DNA from: Deltaproteobacteria bacterium | GTDB taxonomy: Bacteria > Myxococcota_A > UBA796 > UBA9615 | Reading direction: 5' to 3' | Assembly (NCBI GenBank): GCA_002724675.1 | Contig: PBPL01000176.1 | Span: 1 to 35,235 of the forward strand | Length of the DNA stretch: 35,235 bases | Shown here: positions 8,091 through 15,201 of the stretch, one piece after another | Numbering within the stretch: the stretch's first letter is position 1 | How the letters are laid out: each line of letters starts with the position of its first letter | The notes under the pieces: model-generated | What the model was told of the DNA's origin: nothing | Databases searched by the model: none | The model's input: only the letters and a program-made list of their open reading frames with translations | Position numbers and translations under genes: made by a program

Positions 8091-10052
8091 TCAGGGGGAG
8101 CTGTAGCGCGGATGCAGCAGCGTGATTTGCCGGCGAACTGGGAGGTTGGTCGCCTCCGTGGCGGTGCCATCTGGCCACCGCACCCTAAGTTGGTCGATCG
8201 TTTCCGCATCGCCGAGACCAAAGTGAAGCCGGGAGGGGCTTTGACCCACAGACCGCAGGTTGTAGAGCTCACGAACCTGGGTCTGATTGTTAGCAGTCAC
8301 CTCGACACGAGCGCCGTATGCCTCAGCATTCTCGGCTGGGCCCACCAGCTCGATTTCGCTCCATGCGCCAGCAGCACAGGGGTTCATCCACAGCTTGGGC
8401 CGACCAGCGTCAGGCACAATGATCAAGTCTCGGGCTCCGTTGCCGTCGAAGTCGGCTGCTGCCATTCCGTAGTGGGCGGTCAGATCGCCAAAGCCTAGCT
8501 CCTGGGTTCGCTCCGTGAACGAGCCATCCGCGTTGCCCTCCCACAGTGCGTCGGGCTGGAAGGTGCAGGGGCAGTACCATGTGCTGTCAGGGTCGCGGGG
8601 TGGGGTGGGGCCCGCCACGGCAGCAAGGTCTAAGTCACCATCATGGTCGAAGTCGAGTAGCTCGACGGACCAGCCGAACCATTGGCAAAAAAGGTCTGCC
8701 CCTCCCCCCTGATTCATGCACCACTGATCGCAGTCTGGATCATCACAGTCCACGAGGCTGTCGTTGTCGTTGTCGATGCCATCCTCGCAGTTGGGGCATC
8801 CGTCGGGCTGACAGTCCAGTCCTGCCTCGTTGCTTTCATTGTCGCCAGGGCTGTCTCCGCCGGGGTCTCCTCCACCAGGCTGTGCGCCTCCGCCCATGTC
8901 GGGATGCAGCGCTTCCTCACTCCAGTCGGGGTGTGCTTCTAGGTCCGGGACGAGCCCCAAGGCCAAGCCTGACTCGATGTAGCCCGCGCCCTCATCACTG
9001 AGAAGACAGTAGATGTAGTCGTCGCTCATGCAGTAGTCGACCAAGCCATCTGCGTTCATGTCGGCCGCGCCCAGCCCCATGGCGGAAAAACGGAGGTCAG
9101 CGCTGACCTCCGGCGCGTCATTCTCGAAGACAGGCTGCCCCAGAGAGTCCAGGCCGTCGTTCCTGTAAAAAGCTGTGGGGGGCATCGGGGCTTGCGGGCG
9201 GTCTGAGGTGATGAGCACGTCAAAGTCGCCATCGTTGTCTCGGTCGGTGAATGCCCCAAGGAACGAGAGCCCCGGGACGCCAGCCGGTGACAGCTCATGA
9301 CTGAGGCGAAAGGCTCCCCCTTCGTTCAGTAGCAAGAGGTCAAAGGTTCCCTCTTGTGGTTGCCCTTGGTGTTGATTGAAGCCCCCTTCAGGCAACGGGT
9401 CGAGGCCGGGCAGAATGAGATCTAGGTCCCCATCGCCGTCCGCATCGCCAAACGAGAGGGTGTTGAAGCAGGTCTTGGGGTAGACCTCTTGTGCGAACAG
9501 CACCTCAAGGGGCCCGAAGCTCAACTCGCCCAGGTTGTGCGCCAGAAGGACAAGGCCAGGTCCGGTCATGATCACTTCAGGAAGGGAGTCGCCGGTCAGA
9601 TCCACGGCGGCGTGCGCAGACATGCGCACCCCGAATGTCTCGATAGTGTCCTGAGCTTGGGCGACTTCGGTGAAGTGACCTGTCCCGTCATTGCTGAACA
9701 GGTGGGGGAAGCCGGAGGCGCGATACACGAGGAGGTCATCATCGCCGTCCCCGTCTAGATCTTGTGCCACGACCCCCCCTGGAACAACGAAGCAAGAGGT
9801 GGGGTCCTCGTCGACTGTCAATTGGATGTCTAGGCCTCTGTTCAGGCCTTCTTCCGTGAAGCGGGCCATGCCCTCCACTGGGTTCGCACAGGAGATCTCC
9901 TCGCCGAGCAGGATGTTGTCGCCGGCAGCATCGGCGGTCTCGGGGCTCTCTTGCGAAGTGCAGCCGGTGCTAATCCACAGGATCGTGACGAGGCCTAGGG
10001 CCCCCAGAGTAGCCCCCGAGCGACGACTGTGGATGAGGCGAACCGAGGGCAT
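8091..10052 (-). CDS. FG-GAP/VCBS beta-propeller lipoprotein with ASPIC/UnbV domain and an inserted Cys/Asp cassette
   Basis: I chose ATG 10052, which gives a 653-residue protein whose signal peptide ends in WISTGC (Cys31); an in-frame ATG at 10091 would add 13 residues. Seven DxDxDG-like blade motifs are visible: DLDGDGDDD, DLTGDSLPE, DADGDGDLD, DRDNDGDFD, DMNADGLVD, DFDHDGDLD and DFDGNGARD, in the same order as in the protein at 673-2487. The ASPIC/UnbV domain closes the protein (LHFGLGDAETIDQLRVRWPDG). Unlike its paralogue, it carries about 85 extra residues between blades five and six: a Gly/Pro/Asp linker plus one Cys/Asp cassette (CEDGIDNDNDSLVDC-DDPDC). It is divergent from the six-cysteine protein gene at 10145. 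An exported calcium-binding role is inferred. Confidence 0.88.
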   Translation of the reverse strand: MPSVRLIHSRRSGATLGALGLVTILWISTGCTSQESPETADAAGDNILLGEEISCANPVEGMARFTEEGLNRGLDIQLTVDEDPTSCFVVPGGVVAQDLDGDGDDDLLVYRASGFPHLFSNDGTGHFTEVAQAQDTIETFGVRMSAHAAVDLTGDSLPEVIMTGPGLVLLAHNLGELSFGPLEVLFAQEVYPKTCFNTLSFGDADGDGDLDLILPGLDPLPEGGFNQHQGQPQEGTFDLLLLNEGGAFRLSHELSPAGVPGLSFLGAFTDRDNDGDFDVLITSDRPQAPMPPTAFYRNDGLDSLGQPVFENDAPEVSADLRFSAMGLGAADMNADGLVDYCMSDDYIYCLLSDEGAGYIESGLALGLVPDLEAHPDWSEEALHPDMGGGAQPGGGDPGGDSPGDNESNEAGLDCQPDGCPNCEDGIDNDNDSLVDCDDPDCDQWCMNQGGGADLFCQWFGWSVELLDFDHDGDLDLAAVAGPTPPRDPDSTWYCPCTFQPDALWEGNADGSFTERTQELGFGDLTAHYGMAAADFDGNGARDLIIVPDAGRPKLWMNPCAAGAWSEIELVGPAENAEAYGARVEVTANNQTQVRELYNLRSVGQSPSRLHFGLGDAETIDQLRVRWPDGTATEATNLPVRRQITLLHPRYSSP

Positions 10053-10144
10053 ACCGTTGAGGATAGCGCCTCCCTTGCACCGGCGGGCCATGCTAGTGTC
10101 GCCCCCGGTTCGGACGTCGCCATCAAGGTCCGTTGGAGGAGCTC

Positions 10145-11341
10145 ATGGGAAGCGAGAAATCCCTCAGGGTTATTGCGGTTGTACTGATCGTTGGCGTGGT
10201 TGTCGTCAGCTACATGAAGTGGCAACAGGGCGGTGACGACACGGTCGCTGCAGTAGACGTGACGCCAAGCCCTGCGGCCGGTGCCGTGGCGACGGATCAG
10301 GCCCCAGAACCAACCGCTGGGACTGTCGAGCCGGCTCCCGCAAAGGTTCAGGCAGAGGAGATCTCCGAAGGGATCCCTGAGGGAGCGATCAAAGATGGCG
10401 AGGACGGTTTTGGGGGCGCTGAGGGCGAGGCGCCTGAGCTGGACCCGGACCTGCCTGTTGGCGGTGGCTTCGCCCGGGGCGAGCCCGGCAAGGACCTCCA
10501 AGTCGTCCCCAAGAGTGCGACCGGCGATCCTCCCGAGGTGTGCTGGACCAACTCGGCGACGCCGGGCTCAGGCGCCTACACAGTCTCGGGGACCGTTTCG
10601 TTGGCAGGTGGCCTCCCGACCCCCGCACGAGTGGCCGTGGTCGTGGCCGATAAGGCTCTGAAGGGTTGGACCAACGGCGCCATGCTCAAGGTGTACGGAG
10701 CCAAGGCCTCGCCATTGGGGGCCTTTGAGGTGTCCGTGTCTGGCGCCGCTGGTCCGGTCCATGTCTGTGCGGTGGCGAACCCGACCTTCGATGACTTTCA
10801 GTCCTTCCTCGTGGCGGGCTGCGCCGCCAAGCCGGTTTCGTCGGCTTCCCGGGGCGTGGATATTGAGTTGATCAAGCAGAAGCAGCAGGTTGTGGTCCTG
10901 GGAGGCACGCGCTTCGGCCCCAAGGGGTTCGACGGCGATCGAACCCGACGTCAGATTCAAGGCAAGATCAGCGCACCGGGCATTCAGGCCTCTGGCTTCA
11001 TTGTGGCGGCCGCCCCGGCGCCGCTGCTCGCGGAGGAGGAGTCGGTGTTGGAGCCTTCTGCGATTCGGGTCGCTGATGGTTCAGGCTCCTTCGCTCTGGA
11101 CTATTTTTCGTCCCCCAAGGAGCCGCTCCATGTATGCGCCATGGCCTATTCGGGCAAGGGCAAGGTGGAGAGCATCGTGGGTCTTGGCTGCTCGCAGGTG
11201 GATGTGCCAAATGTCGCCACGGTGGAAGGTACCGTTGAGATTGCTGATGTCGTCGTGAAGCTTGAGGCTGAGAAGGAAAAGGTGGATGCCCAAGACAAGC
11301 AGCACTTTGCGCTGCTGCAGAAGTGTCTTGCCAGTTCGTAA
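10145..11341 (+). CDS. Membrane-anchored two-domain six-cysteine protein, unrecognised family
   Basis: The start is ATG 10145, directly after GGAGGAG (10135-10141); the TTG at 10133 lies before that site. The 398-residue protein has an N-terminal signal anchor (LRVIAVVLIVGVVVVSYM), an Ala/Pro/Glu linker, then two copies of a ~95-residue beta-rich domain. Copy one runs from YTVSGTVSLAGG to HVCAVA...AGC. Copy two runs from QIQGKISAPG through GFIVAAAP to HVCAMA...GLGC. Each has a Cys pair 20-25 residues apart. A lone Cys precedes copy one (EVCWTN) and another ends the protein (HFALLQKCLASS). The lipoprotein at 13860-15080 matches it over both domains and the C-terminus. I recognise no family. 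The domains may be Ig-like, and the function is unknown. Confidence 0.8.
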   Translation: MGSEKSLRVIAVVLIVGVVVVSYMKWQQGGDDTVAAVDVTPSPAAGAVATDQAPEPTAGTVEPAPAKVQAEEISEGIPEGAIKDGEDGFGGAEGEAPELDPDLPVGGGFARGEPGKDLQVVPKSATGDPPEVCWTNSATPGSGAYTVSGTVSLAGGLPTPARVAVVVADKALKGWTNGAMLKVYGAKASPLGAFEVSVSGAAGPVHVCAVANPTFDDFQSFLVAGCAAKPVSSASRGVDIELIKQKQQVVVLGGTRFGPKGFDGDRTRRQIQGKISAPGIQASGFIVAAAPAPLLAEEESVLEPSAIRVADGSGSFALDYFSSPKEPLHVCAMAYSGKGKVESIVGLGCSQVDVPNVATVEGTVEIADVVVKLEAEKEKVDAQDKQHFALLQKCLASS

Positions 11342-11410
11342 GCGATTATTTCCATTGAGAGATAGGTGAACGAAACGGGGCTCGGGGCTGCCCTACGCGG
11401 GTTGAGTTGT

Positions 11411-11437
11411 GGTCGGTTAAACTGACCGTCGGTTTTT
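11411..11437 (+). terminator. Possible intrinsic terminator
   Basis: GGTCGG (11411-11416) pairs with CTGACC (11422-11427), one pair being G-U, with loop TTAAA. A T5 run follows at 11433-11437, five bases after the stem. It lies 70 bases after the six-cysteine protein gene and before the P-domain lipoprotein gene. The stem is short, so this is tentative. Confidence 0.35.
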
Positions 11438-11456
11438 CGCCAATCGGAGAAGATGC

Positions 11457-12488
11457 ATGCGCTCGTTTCTGGTGTTGATTTTGGTTCCTCTGATGGTTGT
11501 GGTCTTCGCTGCTTGCGAGGAGGAGCGGGTAGAGGGGCAGTTCACTGCGGATTGCACCGATGGTGCGGACAACGACGAAGACGGCCTCTTTGACTGTGCC
11601 GATGACAGTTGCTCTGGATCTCCGGATTGCGCTTCTGCCGGTGATGACGACGACACGGGCGACGACGACACGGGTGACGACGACACGGGCGATGACGACC
11701 CGGGTGATGACGATGACTCGGGCCATCAGCACGATGATGACGACATGCCCCATGACGATGACGACTCGGCGCACGATGACGACGACTCGGCGCACGATGA
11801 CGACGACTCGGGCGATGATGGACCCGATGATGACGACACCGGCGATGACGACACCGGCGACGACGATACGGGCGACGCTGGGGACGACGACGATACGGGC
11901 GACGCTGGGGACGACGACGATACGGGGGACACTGGGGACGATGACGACACTGGTGATGACGACACTGGTGATGACGACACTGGTGATGACGACGATGGCG
12001 ACTCGACCTTCGCACAGCAGGGCCCCCCGGACGATGTTCCCGTGAACATCCCGGCCTCTGGCTCGGCCTCGTCGACGCTGGTCGTCGAAGACGTGTTGCC
12101 CGATGGTGGGGCGGATGGAGACCCCACTCCGCTCCAGAGTGTCTCAGTCACGGTGAACATTACGCACCCCAACGTGGGAGATCTCACGCTGACGCTCAAC
12201 CATCCTGGTGCTGGAGACATAGTTCTCAGCGATCAAAGTGGGGGCGACGGTGACAACTACACGAGTACTGTCTTTGTTCAGGACTGTGATGACTGTGACA
12301 CCATCGCTCAGACCAGCGCGGCGGCCCCCCCTTACACGGGCACGTTCTTGCCCCAAGACGGGTTTGGCGGCCTGGGCGGCTTTGACCTCAACGCCACCTG
12401 GACGCTGACCGTCGTCAATGCTGGCTCAGAGGTCGGAACCATCGACAGCTGGTACATCGACGGAGAGCTCACACCGCCGTCGCCCTGA
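11457..12488 (+). CDS. Lipoprotein with Asp-rich linker and C-terminal proprotein-convertase P-domain
   Basis: The 343-residue product has a signal peptide ending in VVFAAC (Cys20), then one Cys/Asp cassette (CTDGADNDEDGLFDC-ADDSC...C) and about 120 residues of almost pure Asp/Gly/Thr/Ser repeats (GDDDTG, AHDDDDS, GDAGDDDDT). From about residue 190 it is a P/Homo-B domain: a Ser-rich lead (SASSTLVVEDVLPDGG), VSVTVNITHPNVGDLTLTL, DIVLSDQSGGDGDNY, TGTFLPQDGFGGLGG and WTLTVVNAGSEVGTIDSWYI. This domain normally follows a subtilisin-like protease and stabilises it or aids secretion, but here there is no protease, so a binding or adhesion role is more likely. The ATG at 11457 follows GGAGAAG. It is convergent with the MopE-motif lipoprotein gene. 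Confidence 0.9.
   Translation: MRSFLVLILVPLMVVVFAACEEERVEGQFTADCTDGADNDEDGLFDCADDSCSGSPDCASAGDDDDTGDDDTGDDDTGDDDPGDDDDSGHQHDDDDMPHDDDDSAHDDDDSAHDDDDSGDDGPDDDDTGDDDTGDDDTGDAGDDDDTGDAGDDDDTGDTGDDDDTGDDDTGDDDTGDDDDGDSTFAQQGPPDDVPVNIPASGSASSTLVVEDVLPDGGADGDPTPLQSVSVTVNITHPNVGDLTLTLNHPGAGDIVLSDQSGGDGDNYTSTVFVQDCDDCDTIAQTSAAAPPYTGTFLPQDGFGGLGGFDLNATWTLTVVNAGSEVGTIDSWYIDGELTPPSP
11640..11999 (+). repeat. In-frame short tandem repeats coding an Asp-rich linker
   Basis: Short coding repeats of 15, 21 and 27 bases are visible, encoding GDDDT, AHDDDDS and GDAGDDDDT units. The 21-base unit occurs twice in a row near 11770-11811 and the 15-base unit three times near 11950-11995. Copies are nearly identical in DNA, which suggests slippage or recent expansion. 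All unit lengths are multiples of three, so the frame is kept. Confidence 0.85.
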
Positions 12489-12533
12489 GCGGGCGGGCGT
12501 CGAGTCGCGGTGGTCTGCCGCACTTCTAAGTCC

Positions 12534-13808
12534 TCAGGGGACCTCGTCGGTGGGCTCTTCCAGCGGAGCGAGGCCACACCATAGGCCGACTGATTCACCG
12601 TTGATGCTGACGAGGCCACAGCTGTCGCAGTTGGTCTCCCCGTCATAGGCGATCGAGCCAAGCCAGGTGACGGGCCCGTCGGTACTCTCTCTTGCTTCCA
12701 CTGTGATGGAGCCGCTTGCTGGTTCCAGGTAGCAGCCAGTCTTTGCGAACTCGCCGGTGTCCTCGTCGACGCCAAAGGCGTAGGACCAGGACAGCAAATC
12801 GGCGACTGCATGCCAGGGTTGGCTTGATGGATTGGCTGTCGCCGATCCCGTGGCCGTGAAGGTCTCTTCCTCGCGATCACAGGATTCCTCACCACCTCCC
12901 TGACAGGTGATGAGTGTGTGGGTGACCGTCAGGTCCAGCTGTGTGTGTGTGTCCCGCAGGTGCTTGGGCAGCGCTGTGGGGGCGTTGTTGCTACTGACCA
13001 ACAGGCTGATCTCCACGGCGCCCCACTCATCGCCCGCCTGAACCTCATCGTCGGTGTCGATGGCATCGGAGGTCATGGCGACGCTGCCATTCAGGGTCAT
13101 CCACCCCGGCTCCGCGCCTGCTTCATCCCAATGGAGAGCGAAGTCGTCAGCGACGAGATCTTGTCCGCTAAGAGAGCCAGACCAGGCGGGGTCTGTTGGC
13201 TGATAGGCCGTGCTGTATTCGGAAAAGGCTGCCGAACCCTCTGCGTTTCCTGCGTCGTGGCTACAGGGGCCCGAGAATGTGGCTACTGCTTCATCCGTGG
13301 TGACCGTGACCTCGTCACGCGAGGTTACGGTTCGAGATTGCGAGGTGTTCTCTTCGAGCGGGCACGTGGCGGTGCTCTGTTCACGCACGACGGTCTGAAG
13401 GTTGTCGACGAGATCGGCGTAGAAGGAGTAGGAGATGACGCTCACAGCCCACAGAAGCGCATCGCAGTCCTTGTGGCCATCGCCGTCCGTGTCGAGCTCA
13501 AACGTGGCGACGGTGCCGTCGCAGTCGTTGTCGATTCCGTCACAGAGCTCGGTTCCCTCGGGGTGGACATCCGCGTCGGAGTCATCGCAATCATCGAGTG
13601 CTGTCCAGCCGTCACCATCGGAGTCTTGGCTGGTGTCGTCATCGCCTAGGTCGTCGTCGTCCGCCGTATCGTCATCGCCTAGGTCGTCGTCGTCGGTTGG
13701 GGGCCGGTCTCCGCAACCAGAGATGAGAACAAGGAGAAAGGGGGTTCCCAGGACAAGGAGCAGGAGAATTCCTGCGAAGGCGGGCCAGGCTGTGGGGTTG
13801 GATTTCAT
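12534..13808 (-). CDS. Lipoprotein with MopE-type metal-binding motif
   Basis: The 424-residue product has a signal peptide ending in LVLISGC (Cys32), an acidic DDDDLGDDDT linker, then the MopE-like segment DGDGWTALDDCDDSDADVHP followed by ELCDGIDNDCDG and DTDGDGHKDC. This pattern is the repeat of the Cu-binding MopE family and of many myxobacterial surface proteins; copper or calcium binding is a family expectation, not shown here. The remaining ~300 residues are unrecognised: a beta-rich region with several cysteines (TATCPLEENTS, SGPCSHDAGNAEGS, TCQGGGEESCDREEE, TNCDSCGLVSINGES) and the motif MTLNGSVAMTSDAIDTDDE. It is probably exported and disulfide bonded. It is convergent with the P-domain lipoprotein gene, and 51 bases lie between its start and the stop of the next upstream gene on the same strand. 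Confidence 0.8.
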   Translation of the reverse strand: MKSNPTAWPAFAGILLLLVLGTPFLLVLISGCGDRPPTDDDDLGDDDTADDDDLGDDDTSQDSDGDGWTALDDCDDSDADVHPEGTELCDGIDNDCDGTVATFELDTDGDGHKDCDALLWAVSVISYSFYADLVDNLQTVVREQSTATCPLEENTSQSRTVTSRDEVTVTTDEAVATFSGPCSHDAGNAEGSAAFSEYSTAYQPTDPAWSGSLSGQDLVADDFALHWDEAGAEPGWMTLNGSVAMTSDAIDTDDEVQAGDEWGAVEISLLVSSNNAPTALPKHLRDTHTQLDLTVTHTLITCQGGGEESCDREEETFTATGSATANPSSQPWHAVADLLSWSYAFGVDEDTGEFAKTGCYLEPASGSITVEARESTDGPVTWLGSIAYDGETNCDSCGLVSINGESVGLWCGLAPLEEPTDEVP

Positions 13809-13859
13809 GGGATCGCTGGGCTCTTCCCATCACTCTAGCCCGAATCCGCACCGCCCTCG

Positions 13860-15080
13860 TCAGGAGTCCATGAAGCAGGCTTGCAGCATGGCAAAGTGCG
13901 CCTTCTCGTGGGCGGTGAGTGGCACGGAGTTGCCAGCGTCGAGCTGGATCTCAATGTCTCGCAGGGCTGGAGCCGTCCCCTCTCTCGGGAATGGGAAGAG
14001 CGTGCAGCCTGCCCCGGACAGGGTGTCCACGTCTTGGGTTGTCTTTCCGGCTGGGGGCAAGGCGATGGCGCAGATCCAAAGGGGCTCGCCAGGGGCAGCG
14101 AGATAGCTGAGAGAGAACTCTTCATCGGCCCGGATCGCGGTGACTACACGGGGGTCTTCTGCGACGTCTTGGCCGCTCAGTACGTCAATGGGTGCCGCGG
14201 CAACGAAGAAGCCTCCGGGGCCCTTCTCGGCCATCTTCACCCGGCCGGAGATGTTCCGCCGAACTCTCTTGCCTTGGGTGGGCCGGTCGTCGAAACGATC
14301 GAGGCCGATCAGCCCCAGCTTTTGTCCTCCAGGCTTCAGCACGATGTCGGTAGCGACGGCTAGCTTGCCTGCCTTCACCTGCGCGGGGTGGCAGCCGAAG
14401 TGGCCGAAGTACTCGATGCCGGCTAGGTCAGTGGGGACCACAGCACAGATCCAAAGCTGCTCAACCGGTGCCTTGAACGACATCTTGTAGTTGGGGCCCT
14501 GGGTCCTCGTTGTCCCATAGACGCGGAGCACCCGATCCGGCTCCAGAGTGTCCACTCGCTGGTCCATGGCCATGACGATGTAGGCGCCCCCCCCTTCTCT
14601 AGCGGCACCGGCTGGGAGGCTGAGGACACCGGTCACTTGGAAGTCTTCGGTTCCCCCCTCGATTGGCAGGATGCAGGATTCCGAGGCATTGGGGCCTGCA
14701 TTCACGGGGCGATCGGGCCCGTCTCCAGGCCCGCCGTCGGGCCAGTTCTCGTCGGGACCCTGGCCTGGACCTCCTTGCCAGTTCTCGTCGGGTTGGAGCC
14801 CTGGCTGCCCAGGCCCCCGTCCATCGGGGCCTGGGCCACGAGGGTCTCCAGGACCCTGAGCACGGTTGGCTTGGTCGGGTTTGTTGGCAGGATCAAAGGG
14901 ATATTCGTCGGGATGCAGGAAGCGCGTGGGCTCTTCAGCCTTCGAGGTGTCTCGTACTTCCCGGTCGCTCGCGCAGCCGCTGCTGATAGTCAGTAGACAG
15001 AGAGCAGCGATCATCACAAAGCTCGTTGCTGCTGGGCCGTGCGAGTGTGTCTGTTCAGTGGTGTGGGCCAAAGGTGTCAC
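13860..15080 (-). CDS. Two-domain six-cysteine lipoprotein, paralogue of the 10145-11341 product
   Basis: The 406-residue product (GTG start, no clear ribosome site) has a signal peptide ending in TISSGC (Cys36). A Gly/Pro/Asp linker with a repeated PDENW motif follows. Then come a lone Cys (SESCILPIEGG) and two ~95-residue domains. Domain one runs from FQVTGVLSLPAG to WICAVV...HFGC. Domain two runs from RRNISGRVKM through GFFVAAAPIDVLSG to WICAIA...GAGC. The end (HEKAHFAMLQACFMDS) matches HFALLQKCLASS of the paralogue, and all six domain and flanking cysteines are shared. It differs in being lipid-anchored rather than carrying a signal anchor. It is divergent from the ASPIC propeller gene at 15202, as its paralogue is divergent from the propeller gene ending at 10052. 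Function unknown. Confidence 0.8.
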   Translation of the reverse strand: MTPLAHTTEQTHSHGPAATSFVMIAALCLLTISSGCASDREVRDTSKAEEPTRFLHPDEYPFDPANKPDQANRAQGPGDPRGPGPDGRGPGQPGLQPDENWQGGPGQGPDENWPDGGPGDGPDRPVNAGPNASESCILPIEGGTEDFQVTGVLSLPAGAAREGGGAYIVMAMDQRVDTLEPDRVLRVYGTTRTQGPNYKMSFKAPVEQLWICAVVPTDLAGIEYFGHFGCHPAQVKAGKLAVATDIVLKPGGQKLGLIGLDRFDDRPTQGKRVRRNISGRVKMAEKGPGGFFVAAAPIDVLSGQDVAEDPRVVTAIRADEEFSLSYLAAPGEPLWICAIALPPAGKTTQDVDTLSGAGCTLFPFPREGTAPALRDIEIQLDAGNSVPLTAHEKAHFAMLQACFMDS

Positions 15081-15142
15081 GGGTCCGCCAGGAGGAGTCG
15101 CAGCGAAAAACTGTGCTCGTTGGGAAAGGATACCAGCGCCTC

Positions 15143-15168
15143 CGGGCCTGTTTCGGCCCGCATGCGGG
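15143..15168. promoter_or_regulatory. Overlapping palindromes in a divergent intergenic region
   Basis: CGGGCC (15143-15148) can pair with GGCCCG (15155-15160) across a six-base loop. CCCGCATGCGGG (15157-15168) is a perfect 12-base palindrome that shares bases with the first. Both lie in the 121-base gap between the divergent starts at 15080 and 15202. They could be an operator or alternative 5' UTR folds; no ligand or regulator can be named. Confidence 0.3.
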
Positions 15169-15201
15169 AGCGGGAGGTGGGGTGTATGGTCGAATCAGGT
15201 C

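Noticed and set aside
12489-12533. GCGG...CCGC inverted repeat between convergent lipoprotein genes
   Set aside because: The four-base stem in GC-rich DNA is expected by chance.
14866-15201. Upstream extension of the propeller frame at 15202
   Set aside because: It runs over the divergent gene, would place the lipoprotein signal inside the protein, and has no ribosome site.
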